Shown: positions 47,409-59,261, numbered from the stretch's first letter. The stretch is DNA of 64,000 bases from Coccinella septempunctata (GCF_907165205.1 NC_058198.1:12067001-12131000); one strand, 5' to 3'. The notes: generated from the letters alone by a model not told the origin. Translations and numbers: made by a program.

Positions 47409-47454
47409 CCACGACATACATGTGTTTCGCTAACACAGTAGCATCTTGAAGTGG
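47409..47454 (-). ncRNA. hammerhead-ribozyme-like motif, minus strand
   Basis: On the minus strand: CCAC, TTCAAGATG (core C and G changed), hairpin GCTA...TAGC, GAAACACATGTATGTC and GTGG pairing with the opening CCAC, followed by the shared 'ttaaataactc'. The outer stem and hairpin survive, but the CTGA core is mutated, so activity here is doubtful. Same family as 6849. Confidence 0.45.
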
Positions 47455-48023
47455 GTGAAGGTAAACTGAATTATTTGATACCGAACGAGAAGATTCATTA
47501 CCAAGCGACAAACTCTACTTCTGAATACCTAGAGGAGGAAATGACGGTTTTCAGCGCATTCGAAACAATTATAGAGGGGGTAAAAATCGAAGGTTAGGTC
47601 TGTAAATATAGAAAAGAAGACTTTCTATTCATGCATAATCAAATATATTCTTCCATGGCCACGAAAACTATAATCTTCTATAATATTTTAACGATGTGTT
47701 CTGAATACATTATTGTATAATTTTCCCTTTCATTTCACTTGCAATTTGTATAAAATTTTTATTGCTTTTCCGTTCATTTTTTCATTTGATTACTTCCATA
47801 ATGGGTACCTAGCTGTTATTGAGTTGTTGATCGTCGAGTAAGTCCGGCGATAACTAACATTCATTAATTCCCAAAAACAATGAATAAAAAATTCACTTTT
47901 CGACTCCTAGCTAGAGCATTTCAACATATGCTCAGCAGAATTTCCGGAGCGCCTGAAGCTCTGTTCTCATTCCACAGTGTAATGCACAACCATTTTACTA
48001 ATATTATTATATTTTCGTTTTTA
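47455..48023. other. no feature recognised
   Basis: The first ~20 bp (gtgaaggtaaactgaat) are shared with the other hammerhead-like repeats; the rest is AT-rich with no feature. Confidence 0.4.
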
Positions 48024-48863
48024 CACTGCGCAAAATTAAAATTAAATTAACGCACATTATGAAAATCTCAAATTTATTCTACAACTGAAGGTGTTCTGAA
48101 TGATAATTATTTTCACCAGAATTATTCATACATATGTTATCCACTTTCAACGGTTTTCTTCAATACAGATGTTTTTTCCCAGCAGGAATAAAAAACGATG
48201 ATATCACATTTTGAATGTATTGGCTCCATTCTAAAATGAGTTGTTCTCGATCAATTCTAGTGATCAATAGTTTTTCTTTCGTTTAATTTTCTACACTCGC
48301 TCGCTATGCAACGCGAAACACGCAATTTGACCCAAGAGGAATGTGCCCAAGCGGTAGTTTTGCGAGAAGAAGGGTGGACATACACAAGAATTGCAGAAAG
48401 GTTTGGAGTTTCCCATACAAGTGTGTCCAGAATGTTGCAGCGATTCAGGGAGACAGGTATGAATGTCCGAAGACCAGGACAGGGTAGACCACGGGTAAAA
48501 ACTGCCATTCAAGAACGTTACTTTAGAGTTTCTTCGTTGAGACAACGGTTTGCAACCGCTCGCCTCCTTCAAATTCAGCTTGAGCAAACTCATGAGGTGC
48601 AAATTAGCACTCAGACAATAAGAAATCGCCTCAGAGAATATGATTTAAGGCCTCGTGTCGCGGCAAGAGGCCCAGCTCTTACCCCAGCCCATCGAAGGGC
48701 GCGTTTGGATTTTGCGAGAGAGCATATCCATTGGGAAGAGGCCGATTGGAAAAGAGTTCTCTTCACAGATGATTCTAGATTCTGCCTCAGTGCAATTTCC
48801 TGTAGAGTTAACTTTCATTAAAATTGAGATATTCAGAATGTGCGTTAAATTGTTTGAGCAGTG
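48024..48863 (+). mobile_element. Tc1-like internal-deletion derivative
   Basis: Ends CACTGCGCAAAA (48024) and complement CACTGCTCAAAC (ending 48863), with TA at 48022-48023 and 48864-48865. The same family is present as a longer element at 55798-57257. About 600 bp of the middle and 3' part of the transposase gene is missing: near 48790 the coding sequence jumps from the first catalytic block into the 3' untranslated DNA. Confidence 0.9.
48306..48821 (+). CDS. truncated Tc1-like transposase, DNA-binding part
   Basis: Open frame of 171 codons without internal stops. Starting MQRETRNLTQEECAQAVVLR, it has the first HTH (EEGWTYTRIAERFGVSHTSV, ~20-45), a GRPR linker (~58-62), the second HTH region (STQTIRNRLREYDLRPRVAA) and LLFTDD-type first catalytic position (VLFTDDSRFC, ~152-161; ESR is usual). 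It then reads into ISCRVNFH and stops because of the internal deletion, losing the second D and E. Start chosen at the Met conserved in the copy at 56980. Such a protein could bind the ends but not cut them; expression is unknown. Confidence 0.8.
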   Translation: MQRETRNLTQEECAQAVVLREEGWTYTRIAERFGVSHTSVSRMLQRFRETGMNVRRPGQGRPRVKTAIQERYFRVSSLRQRFATARLLQIQLEQTHEVQISTQTIRNRLREYDLRPRVAARGPALTPAHRRARLDFAREHIHWEEADWKRVLFTDDSRFCLSAISCRVNFH

Positions 48864-48865
48864 TA

Positions 48866-49656
48866 TATAGTTTTTATCTCTTAATTAGGAAAAAGTACGA
48901 AAAAACAATATTTTATTCAAGTCGAAAAAAATCCAATCAGGTTTCAAAAGGGTTAATACTCTGATTGGGGAGTTTGTAATATTACTTTTAGTGACTGTTC
49001 GTCTTTTTTATATTGGTTGCTGTATTAATCCAAAGTATTTTTTGTTTTGAAAGCTGGTTTGATTTCCCCGATTGAAAAAAAATTATACTTTATTCGTAGT
49101 CCATCCTAAATAAGAGAACTTCATAATTGTGCTTAACCACAAACGTAATAACCTTTCTTATTTTTTATAGATAAAATTGGTAGAAAATTTCAAAAGCAAT
49201 TTCATAAAATTTATGTGCTCTATAGAGTACAGAGATTTTTTCATTAAAATCAATGAAAATTCTACGTTTGCATTTGGTGGCGAAAAGCACAACTTCAAGG
49301 AAGAATTCGATTATTTTTTTTATTTCAAAAAATTCGCTTCAAACATAAAGTTTATTAGCGACCTATATTCATAAATTGAGTTGTTCAGAAAAATAGATCA
49401 TAAAGAGACCATTTTCGAGGGTTGTAGCACCCTCAGTCAGTAATTTTGAGCGTTCATTTGAAATTCACTACATATTTCATGTTATTCTGAAGTACCCCTA
49501 GAAGTACCAGTTGACAATTTTTTTTAACCCTCGTAATTCTTTAAACTTGAACTACTAGAATACTCTTGAATGACATATGAGGAAGACCTGTTTCCGAGAA
49601 AAAGCTTCAAAGAATGCTTTTTTTATGATATCATTCGGGAAAATGGTATATGTATA
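48866..49656. other. no gene recognised
   Basis: AT-rich; the frame at 49177-49374 is Phe/Lys/Asn-rich and probably chance. Confidence 0.4.
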
Positions 49657-50202
49657 CAGAGTGAGTCTTTGACTCGTAGAAATATTTCAACAGTAGCTTC
49701 TTGGGGTCAAAAGAAACATTTTTTTCCGTCACCACTTTCTCTGAATCGGCTGTTGAAAAACCATTAAAAAATTTGTTTTTAGTTCTATCTCACAAACAGT
49801 TTCATCGAATGAAATGAATTTTGGAGTATTGTTTTTCATTTATTTGGTGAATATTTTTCTCTTATTATGACCATTACGTAACATAAAAATACCAAAAATT
49901 CGAAGAACCCAATCCTTGAAACTCAGTTGAACGCTATCTAATGAATATGTGAATGTTTTGTAGCATACAAGTATGACTCATATTTTCTCGTATAATATCC
50001 CGTTTTCGAGTAGTTTGATGTTCAAAAATAAAAAAGTTCCGTGAAATTTGAAAAATTGGATACTTTGGCTGAATACAACTCTGTTTGAAAGATCCACAGA
50101 TTTGTAGAGTCACAGAAAAAATGGTATAGGAAAAATTGTTTATTTTGACCTGAAGATATAACATACTGTTGAAATATTTTTACGCTTCACGGACTCACCC
50201 TG
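49657..50202. mobile_element. MITE of the 'GTCTTTGACTCG' family, copy A2
   Basis: Left end CAGAGTGAGTCTTTGACTCG (49657), right end the complement, finishing GGACTCACCCTG at 50202; TA at 49655-49656 and 50203-50204. Interior similar to the left and middle parts of 37464-38124. Non-coding. Confidence 0.85.
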
Positions 50203-50204
50203 TA

Positions 50205-50846
50205 AAACAAACAAAAATGGTGCAGAATATGATAATTCGCCCTTTGAATACTACTCTTAGTGAATTCGAAGAATCAAAGAAGCATAAGCACTCAATTCCG
50301 GAGTAATAATGATGGAAGCCTATTTGGATAAGCAGCTTAACCTTTCTCCAAAATTGTTTGGTCTTCAGAAAATGTAACACCGCATTCTGGGGAATCCCAT
50401 TGTAAGGGATTGTTCATCTAAAAATCAAGTCGTCTTCTGTATAATATGTTCAGTCCCTGAATAATCTGCAAGTGAACCGAACCTTCGGCAATGATAAATT
50501 GATTGTACTTACCATAAACCACACAATCGAATTTGTCTATGTTGGGCACTGAAGGCACTCACATTAATCGGGATCAATCCAATTGTAGGTGTGAACTCAA
50601 AACTGCGCATCTTAATTAAACCTCTACTCGAGATCGCCAGAGGATTGGTGTGTGATGCAAAAAGTCCGAACTGTCAATAGGATTGATGTCGAAATTAATC
50701 GAGCAAAGGAATACTTATTCTTGTTTGCTCTGCTCCGTCCATTGTGAATCGAGATTGGGATAACAAAACTCTTCCAGATGCTGCTGCGACTCTCCGATTG
50801 TAATAAACTGCTCGTCAAAAGTTCCTCTGCTTAAGAAATATGTATA
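50205..50846. other. no feature recognised
   Basis: Spacer between two MITEs of the same family and orientation of ends; no gene seen. Confidence 0.4.
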
Positions 50847-51721
50847 CAGGGTGAGTCTTTGACTCGTAGAAATATTTTAACAGTAGATTCTTGAGGTAAA
50901 AAGAAACACTTTTCTTCTTTATCCTATTTTCCGATTCAGCCCTGATAAAAAGATATGGCCATTTTGAGATTTTATAATGAGTACCCCTGGAGAAACAAAA
51001 TTCCCTTCAGAAAAAAAAGCTAAATCTTTGATACTACACATCTGTGGATCTTTCAAACACAGTCGCATTCGGTCAAAGTACCCAATTTTTCAAAAATCAC
51101 AGATACTTTTTCATTCTTGAACATCAAATTACACTATAATAGGTATTTAATCAACTAGGTTATTAATGAAAGCGATTAATGACTGAGTTAATGTTCGAGG
51201 TCATTAATTGCTCAATTAATAAACGAGCTGATTACAAGATTTTTCTGTCGGCCACATTTTGAATTGAATGTGAATTCTTGATTGCAAAAATTTTCTATCG
51301 ATTCCTAGTCAAATTTGACACCTTATAAAATGTCTATGTTCATATCGGAATGTTGATATTTATGCGGCCGATCGAACAATTCGAGAAGTCCATAGAGGGC
51401 ATATTCGAGTTGTGACATTTTGGTTAAATCACATTGATATCGTTCCCTATAATATATGTTAAAGAATGTTTGGAGCTGGTGGTAGCTGGAGTTGTAATAC
51501 ATAGATATATTGATTACTCTCTAACCATACGATTCCGAAATTCATATCATTCAATAAAACCGTTTGTGAGATAGAACTAAAAATAAATTTTTTTATGGTT
51601 TTCAACAGCCTGTATCCTTCAACTTGAACCGATCCGGAAAAAATGGTATAAGAAAAAAGTGTTTCTTTTGACGCAAAGATTCCACTGTTCAAATATTTGT
51701 ACGGGTCAAAGACTCACCCTG
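50847..51721. mobile_element. MITE copy A3 with internal insertion
   Basis: CAGGGTGAGTCTTTGACTCG at 50847 and the complement AGTCAAAGACTCACCCTG-type end at 51721, TA at 50845-50846 and 51722-51723. Compared with 37464-38124, extra sequence of about 400 bp appears between roughly 51132 and 51530 and contains several 'attaatgac' repeats. Boundaries of that insert were estimated by eye. Confidence 0.8.
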
Positions 51722-51723
51722 TA

Positions 51724-52669
51724 TAGAGTTTTCATGTTAGACTTTCAAAGAAATGACATATTCACAGTAATAAAAATACTATTTATGAAAGAGAATGAAA
51801 TTTTACGAAAAACCGAAATTCAGAAAATTTCAAAAATTCACCCTAATATGACCTATGCAATAACACCCCTGCCTGCTTTCCAGCTAGTTATTGAGAAAAT
51901 CCTGCACAATTTGCTGCCAAAGTTCTGGCAAAAGATCTCGGAGCTGATGACGCGATTCTGCATGTGGTCTTTGGGCATCAACGGCTCTCTATAATTATTG
52001 GTACAAAGCCATCTCGGTTGAATTTAGGTCAGAGAATCTTGAAAGTAATGCTAAATGAGGAATAGCCTGGTTTTCTCTAGCAGTAATCAACTGATGGAAT
52101 CTAATAATAATGCATTGCATTATCAACCAAAAAAACGGACTCCCGAGATCAAGAATTTGATAATAATGAAAAAAAATCTTTAATGAAGAGAAGAAATGAA
52201 AATTAAAACGCTGATTTGAAGTGGACAAGTAGGCTGTTCCACGCATCGAAGGTTTGTTCAGTAAGTTGCAAGGGGGAATCAAATTCACAAAATCGGAACT
52301 GTAATAGAGTAAATAATCTAAGGACTTGCTGACTGTTTCCACACATGAAGGTTCATATGGGATAACATTGAGGAATAGAGATTTCATTATGCACTAATAG
52401 AATGTTAACAGAAAGTTTTCTATGCTATAGCATAGAACGACCGATCCTCGGAATGGTACCTGCCACGTAGTTGCTCTGAATAGTTTCGGAAATTACCATC
52501 ATCCGCTCTTGTCTGATTTATATCTCCTCTGAAAATGACCAGGATGTTCTGAAAAATAGCATTACCTCCTCTATATTTTTAGGAGTATAATTAAATGGTG
52601 GCTTCCATATCTCCTGGTTCGATGCCAAATAATCTGATCCACAAGAGTTGGGGATATCGTATTCCATCG
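51724..52669. other. no gene recognised
   Basis: No supported gene. A perfect 20-bp palindrome TTCTATGCTATAGCATAGAA lies near 52418. Confidence 0.4.
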
Positions 52670-54118
52670 TTTTTAAAACTATGTAATCTTCGAGAAAATC
52701 GCTGTAAAATCATTTAATACTCAATAACAACTTGAATCGATCCAATAAGAATAAGTATGAGACATTTCGTCAATATGGTCGCGTATTTTGTTAAGTTTGG
52801 TTCTTTGCATATGCTTCATGAATGTTCTTATTTTGAAATGAAGTCAGTTTATCAACGGTTTCGATTTGAAACGAGTTTTCTGAAAATGCCAAGACGTAAA
52901 TTAACAAATGCTGAGGCTAATAGGGCTATCGGAATGCTACAGGGGGCCTAACTCAGGTTGCTGTAGCGGAAAGGCTCCAAGTCAGCCAAAGTGTGATATC
53001 TCGACTTTGGCATAGGTTCAGGGAGACAGGTTCCGTGTTGGAATGACCAAGGCTTGGTGGGCGACGAAAAACAACACCTGCTCAGGATCGTTTCATCACC
53101 GTTTCGGCGAGAAGAAACCCTACATCTACGTGTAGAATGCTACGGAATACTCTTCAAAATGCAGATGGGGTCCAAGTTTCCATCAAAACCATCAGACGAC
53201 GTTTGAGAGAGGTGGATCTAGGTTCTAGACCGTTAAGAGGAGTTCCATCAACACGTGACCATAAGCGTCAAAGACTGGAATGGGCAAGGCAACATATCAA
53301 TTGGAACGATCAATGGCGTAGTGTCCTTTTCACTGATGAATCCAAATATGGACGATTTTCAGATTCTCGAAAAATAAGGGTATGGACAATCCCACGTATA
53401 CCCCGTAATAGTCGCTATGTCCAAGAAGTCCATCCATTCCGAGGGAGTAGTGTTATGGTATGGGCAGGAATATGTTTCAACGGGCGCACAGATCTACACA
53501 TCTGTCCTGGAAATATGTACGCCTTACACTATAGGGAGCATGTTATTGACAATGTTGCGCCAAATTTTCACGCTGCTATTGGTGAAACTTTTCAATTTCT
53601 AGACGATAACGCTAGAGCGCACCGTGCAGCCATAGTTGAAAATGCGCGCGAGGAGCTTGGTATTCCACATTTACCATTACCTCCGCACTCACCAGATTTG
53701 AATTGCATAGAACATGCATGGAATATGCTCCAAAGAAGATTAGATAATCATCAACCTACCCCAGAATCCTTAAATGATCTGAGGGAGCTTCTGCCCCGTT
53801 TATGGAAACAATTTCTCAAGAAATGTTCAACAACCTCGTGTGTAGTATGCAAAGAAGATGTAAAGCTGTTATTGATGCCCATGGAGGCCATACATTGTAT
53901 TGATAGTCTCAAATTGCTTGAATTATCTGGGAATAAAATTCCGTTATTTTACTCGATTTTTCTTAACCACCCTGTATACGCTCCAAACCTACAGGCTAAA
54001 ATCAATTTGCAACTTGAAATCATATTAATATGAAATTTCATCACGAAAATCTTACTTTAACTATATTTTTTTGCAATTTAAGTCAGTATCCCTAACTCAT
54101 GTGGAGCAGTTTATTTCA
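52670..54118 (+). mobile_element. Tc1-like transposon, copy 2 (same family as 4490)
   Basis: Homologous to 4490-5900 from the left 'tcgtttttaaaa' on. A likely right terminus is CCACCCTGTA near 53969-53978, but similarity between the two copies goes on for another 140-150 bp to 'catgtggagcagtt' near 54110. This copy retains sequence deleted in copy 1. Confidence 0.75.
52886..53903 (+). pseudogene. Tc1-like DD34E transposase, better preserved copy
   Basis: Starts MPRRKLTNAEANRAIGMLQG at 52886. The first HTH and linker contain a stop and frameshift (SRLWHRFRETGSVLE, PRLGGRRKTT), then from 53137 a long open frame gives the second HTH (QVSIKTIRRRLREVDLGSR), LFTDESKYGRFSDSR, MVWAGICFNGRTD, FLDDNARAHRAAIVENAREE and HSPDLNCIEHAW; the catalytic D, D and E remain, with 34 residues between the last two. 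A frameshift near 53810 diverts the end into another frame; the original end is ARGGHTLY-like with stop at 53901. Non-functional as it stands. Confidence 0.9.
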
Positions 54119-54125
54119 GTTTAGC

Positions 54126-54167
54126 TCCTATGAAGATGCTATTGTGATAGCGAAATATGTGTCGTGG
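54126..54167 (+). other. hammerhead-like motif, right after the Tc1-like copy
   Basis: ATGAAGATG, hairpin GCTATTGTGATAGC (54138-54151), GAAATATGTGTC, then GTGG (54164-54167). Same family as 6849 but with the first core base changed (C to A) and no matching CCAC; upstream has CTCC. Confidence 0.5.
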
Positions 54168-54930
54168 TTTAAAACGTTATTTTTGTGAAAATCCTATAAT
54201 TTGTTTTTAGTTCCACATCAATTCAATAAGCCTTGAACACTAACTGAAGTACCTGATTTTGAAACGCATTCAAATTTTCCTCTGAAACGGGATTAAAATA
54301 TTTTTTTTCGATATCTCATCACTTCAAAATATCAAATTTATTTTTTTAGTTCGAACGTAACAATGTATGATCCATGCAGCCGTAAATCAAGGAATGGAGT
54401 CCAAAAATGGTTTCGTTCGTTTAGTGCCTCTGCATGAATTTATTCAAAGTCTCATGCTGTGTAATCACGACAGAAATTACTTTGGAGTGGTTCTTGTGAT
54501 CCACTAGAGGTGGCTGATCTCAACTCCGGAATCTCACAGAATGGGAATGTTCGATCATTAAACGCGATGCAATTTACATACGTCAAACTTATTAGAATAT
54601 AATATCGTCTCGTACTATGAATGTGGGGCAATTTCCTTCGCCTCCTCTCCATTTTCTGAAGGCTGGAGTGCGGTATTTCTGACAGCTGACGCGAAAACCT
54701 GTGTTTCTACACATATTGAACCCTTGTTATGGATTGCGAGTTTGTGCTTCTTATTTGAGTATCGCAAAAAATGACAGCCATCTTATACGAAACGATTTCG
54801 ACATGCATCATCAGACAGATGGCGATATTCTTCAAGATCATAAACACTGAAAATTCATATTGAATGGATCTATCCGATATGTCCACATGCAAGAAGGAAA
54901 TTAATCTGAGAATTCCAATACCATATTTCG
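54168..54930. other. no gene recognised
   Basis: The first ~35 bp continue the repeat shared with 6891 onward. The rest holds no supported gene; minus-strand frame 54652-54452 has no known domain. Confidence 0.4.
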
Positions 54931-55370
54931 TTAACTCATTTTCAAGGACGGAAAAGCGATGTTGTCATTAGCTTTCCGTTGTTCCTGATCGAAGTTGTCA
55001 GTAGATTCCACTGATTTCTTGTTAATTTTTTCATTCAAGACCTGCATGGTCCAAATATCCTCCAGAAATATGGCATTCAACAAATTGACTACGTATACTT
55101 CATTCACTTTTATTTCAGCACTCGATTGGCCATGAAATAATTTTCTGACTAAAACGGAGTAAGGTTGGCACTGATGAAATGTCGTTAATGTCATAAAATG
55201 CCGGAAGTGATTGCGAAGGAGAGAAGACAGGGTTTCAGGAAGTGCTTTGTAGAATTCAGGTCGCTCATTCAAATAATAACCCTGATATTCTAAAATCCAC
55301 AATATGGACATCAGACGGTAGCGAACATATTCAATGTGAGTGAATTTGTATAATGTTTCCTCTGAATCTA
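54931..55370 (-). CDS. unrecognised open frame of about 145 codons
   Basis: The minus strand is open from about 55370 to a stop at 54931; the first Met of the frame is at 55311 (126 codons). Residues such as LYKFTHIEYVRYRL, WILEYQGYYLNERPEFYKAL, HFRHFMTLTTFHQC, EVYVVNLLNAIFLEDIW and NEKINKKSVE look like a normal soluble, helical protein and not like the TE proteins here. An acceptor-like 'aaacattcag' lies just upstream. No domain recognised. It could be a host exon, an exon remnant, or part of an unknown element. Confidence 0.4.
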
Positions 55371-55797
55371 AACGACTTATATTTTAGCTGAATGTTTCTA
55401 CAATCCGAAAAATTGCGAATGAAGGGGATGACAAAGAATTTCTTTCTATTGTAGTGGAGACCCAAAAATGTGGTGGCATTTGAGAATTTTCGATGAATCT
55501 CATCGTAGAATGAGTGCCAAAAATTTAATTTGTCTATTTTTCATTTGACTTATCCTACACATTGTAAATGTCCTAAGGGATCAACTGATTCGTTCAACGT
55601 ATTCGAACTTTAGCCAAGGAAGACAGCCAATATTAACTCTCCTCAAGCTGCTACATATTATGTATCAATAATTCAATTTTCTTCCATAGCAAAAATAAAT
55701 ATATTTAAAAACTGATCTCTTATATTTTCCATACAAATAACTAGATTTGGCATGGCTTCAATCAGTTTGTATAAGCCTGTATTATGTTGGTCACATA
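55371..55797. other. no feature recognised
   Basis: AT-rich DNA to the left end of a Tc1-like transposon; nothing supported. Confidence 0.4.
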
Positions 55798-57257
55798 CAC
55801 TGCGCAAAAAAATTAACGCACATTCTGAAAATCTCAATTTTAATGAAAGTTAACTCTACACTGACTTAAAAACTTATTTTTATGTTCTCTCGGGGAGGTT
55901 TTGAACGAAACAAGACACATTAAATGGAAGAAAAATTCAGGATTTCACCGAATCTTATGTGAAAGAAGAGAAATGAACAGTTTTCAAAATACTGAAATGC
56001 TGATAAGTGATTTAATACTTGGTATTTCCACCCCTTGCGTTAATTACAGCTCGGCAACGACGGTTCATACTCAAAATGAGTGATCTTAAAATGTTCTGAT
56101 CTAATCCTTCCCAGATTTCTCCGAGTTGGATTTCTAAGTCATTAAGAGTAGCTGGATGATTTTCTGAACTTCTCAGCCTTCTATTGAGGTTTTCCCAAAC
56201 CTGCTCAATCGGATTGAGATCTGGACTTCTTGCTGGCCATTCCATTCGAGAGACTTCAACCTCTTCAAGGTACTCCTGAACGATGCGCGCACGATGGGTT
56301 CTGGCATTATCGTCCATAAAAATGAAATTTTCACCAATGCATGGGGCAAATGGCACTACATGCTCTTCAAGAATGTTCCTCATATACTTCAGCATTTATA
56401 GCTCTATTATCAACGACCACTTGGTCTGTGCGAGCAGTCAAAGATATTCCACCCCATACCATAATCGATCCTCCCCCGAAACCAGTAGTATTCAGGAAAT
56501 TGCACTGAGCATATCTTTCATGTGGACGTCTGTATACAAGGGAACGTCGATCACAATGGTAGAGGCAGAATCTAGACTCATCTGTGAAGAGAAATCTTTC
56601 CCAATCGGCCTCTTTCCAATGGATATGCTCTCTCGCAAAATCCAAACGCGCCCTTCGATGGGCTGGGGTAGGAGCTGGGCCTCTTGCCGCGACACGAGGC
56701 CTAATTTAGGCCTCATGAGTTTGCTCAAGCTGAATTTGCAGGAGGCGAGCGGTTGAAAACCGTTGTCTCAACGAAGAAACTCTCAAGTAACCCGTGGTCT
56801 ACCCTGTCCTGGTCTTCGGACATTGATACCTGTCTCCCTGAATCGCTGCAACATTCTGGACACACTTGTATGGGAAACTCCAAGCCTTTCTGCCTTTCTT
56901 GTGTATGTCCACCCTTCTTCTCGCAAAACTACCGCTTGGGCACATTCCTCTTGGGTCAAGTTGGGTGTTTCGCGTTGCATAGCGATCGAGTGTAGAAAAT
57001 CAAACGAAAGAAAAACTATTGATCACTAGAATTGATCGAGAACAACTGATTTTAGAATAGAGCCAATACATTCAAAATCTGATAATACCATCTTTTTTAA
57101 TTCCTGTTGGGAAAAAACATCTGTATTGAAGAAAACCGTTGAATGTGGATAACATATGCATGCATAATTCTGAAAAAAATAATTATCATTGAGACAACCT
57201 TCAGTTGTAGAATAAATTTGAGATTTCCATAATGTGCGTTAATTTTTTTGCGCAGTG
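55798..57257 (-). mobile_element. Tc1-like transposon, near full length
   Basis: CACTGCGCAAAAAAATTAAC at 55798 and the complement ending at 57257, flanked by TA (55796-55797 and 57258-57259). Length 1,460 bp, normal for a Tc1-like element. Transcription would run right to left. Its sequence closely matches 48024-48863, of which it is the full-length relative. The transposase inside is frameshifted. Confidence 0.9.
56012..56980 (-). pseudogene. Tc1-like DD34E transposase, frameshifted
   Basis: Minus strand from ATG at 56980 (MQRETPNLTQEECAQAVVLR). Blocks in order: first HTH (56980-56783), after a break RVAARGPAPTPAHRRARLDF, then LFTDESRFCLYHCDRRSLVY, MVWGGISLTARTDQVVVD (56645-56367), then after a second frameshift FIFMDDNARTHRARIVQE and WPARSPDLNPIEQVWENLNR (56395-56012), ending ARGGNTKY. 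All three catalytic acids are visible, 34 residues lying between the last two. At least two frameshifts and a stop near 56700 make it inactive in this copy. Confidence 0.9.
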
Positions 57258-59261
57258 TATTTTTTGATGTGATTCTATAAAATTCGGAATAACTGGTACT
57301 TTTACGTAGAACGGACAACATAGCTCTGATTTGAAACCCAAAAAGGTTTTGACAAGCGTCATAACCCCATATTTTCTTACTATACAGAGTGGAATGTGTC
57401 AAATTTCCATGGCCAACCGAGTGCTAAAATAAAAGTGAATAGAGCGAAATGAAATGTGTCGCCCCCCAAACGAAGACAATGGCTTTTGTACTAGCAGACA
57501 GAAATTATGTTAGCTGTAAACTTATGAAAATGAGGTAAAGCCGATAAAGCCTGTTTCTAACAACCGAGAATTCTCTACCAAGTTTTGGTAAGAAAACGGC
57601 AGAGATTTTCTTGTATGCAACTGAAAAGTGAATTCTACCGAAAGTACGTATGCAACGGTAAAGAATTCACGGCGCATGAATTCTCGAATAAATTGATTAG
57701 AGAATTATCGGCTGTTGCACACGGGCTTTACGCAATGATAAAAACTAATTCAGAGTCATATTACCTGATCATATGAATATCAACAAGTGATTTGGTCTGA
57801 ATCGAACTAGCCAATTTGCCATCGTTCGAAAGGAAGAACTACGTTTGTATTTCAATCTATAGGGGAATTGAGTTGGATATCTGAGTACTCAATAATAGTC
57901 AGAAGCTCCTGCTAGTTTTAAATGGGGGTCTGTTAATTTTAAGCTATTCCATCGGTGTGGCAATGTGTTACTCTGACGAGGTCAAATGTTGCCGAAACCA
58001 TGGTCAGCATCTATTCTTTTTCGTTGAGGAGTTCTTCCTGTCGGGTTCTGAACGATGGCAGACTGGCTAGTTCGATTCCGATCGCAACACTTGCTGTTAA
58101 TATTCATGCATTCATGCCTCACTGTTATAGGCCTTATCTTATTTCCGTCAATTCTGCAAGAACCTTCAATATTTGTTGTTTTCACTTTTTTTCGGATCTT
58201 TCATCTCGGAAATATTCAGAAGATTTTTGGGGACTCTGCTGTGATTATGAGGCACCCAAAAATTCCAGATTTTATTCGTGTGCAATCTCCGTTTTTTCTT
58301 TCGTATTTACGTCTGAAAATTCAACATTGAATATAGCATTTTCATCCTCTAGATTTTTGGTGAAGCTTCTCATAAGCTCATTCGGAAGTTCGTGTAATTT
58401 GAAGCTTCTCCCAACTACTCCGATCATTTTTCGGAAGCGTCTGCCTTCTACTGGCGCAGGATGTCGGGAAGCGAAGTTATCCTGTTAGTTTCCATGTAGA
58501 ACGCAGGATGAAATGAGATGGAAGATTTGGGAAAGAAAAATAAACAGTTTTTTGGCGATTGCCTTGCCGCATTACGACAGAGCTTTTCGTGTTGTTCGTT
58601 GTTCTAGCATCTCATTTCAGGCTAACAATCACTCTGAAGAATTCGTTAGATTTTCAGTTCAGCACTGGAGAAAACGGCATGTCAACGTTTCATCTTGTGT
58701 AAGGATTTACGAGTAGGTACTCATGGGTTCTGAATATATTCGACTTTTTATTTCAAGCTTTCTACTTTTATGCATCATGAAATCAATCAACAATTAAAAA
58801 CAACAAATTCTGCTGCATGATGGTATAATGAAAAATATGTAATTTACTTTGATCTATCCGTTATCGTATTCCGTCAAGTCCTTCGAACAAAATTTTTAGA
58901 ATATGTATTGGAAGTGCGATATTTTCAACGTACTCTAAGCTTTTGGCATAATTGATTTTTTAGAAAGCCAATCTTATGTGCAGAGGATATATTCTGATGA
59001 GAATCCCTGAGCTTCATCTCCCTTGACTTCAAAGATATTTTTGTATTTTTTCAGTAGAGGATGTAGATCGAGTGTTGAATTGATATGGTCAATACCTACT
59101 GCATGAAAATCCGTAATGAAACTGACTTATAGTTTCTTATTGTTTGCGATTGAAAGGTACTTTATTCGCGCAAGAATGTTTAGACGGTAGAGCGAAGTTC
59201 AGGCATTTAAGTTCATGTGAATAAAATTTATTTCAAGCACAGGTGCAATATAACGACTTCC
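57258..59261. other. no gene recognised; small inverted repeat
   Basis: A ~35-bp block 'gaatcgaactagccaatttg' (from 57798) recurs in inverted orientation near 58045-58085. The reading 'VEGRRFRKMIGVVGRSF' on the minus strand near 58430 belongs to no family I can name. Other frames look like chance. Confidence 0.4.

Noticed and set aside
57955..58488. 177-codon plus-strand frame
   Set aside because: Ser/Phe/Cys-rich with no domain; it overlaps a more plausible, though also unidentified, minus-strand reading and shows no splice or start context.
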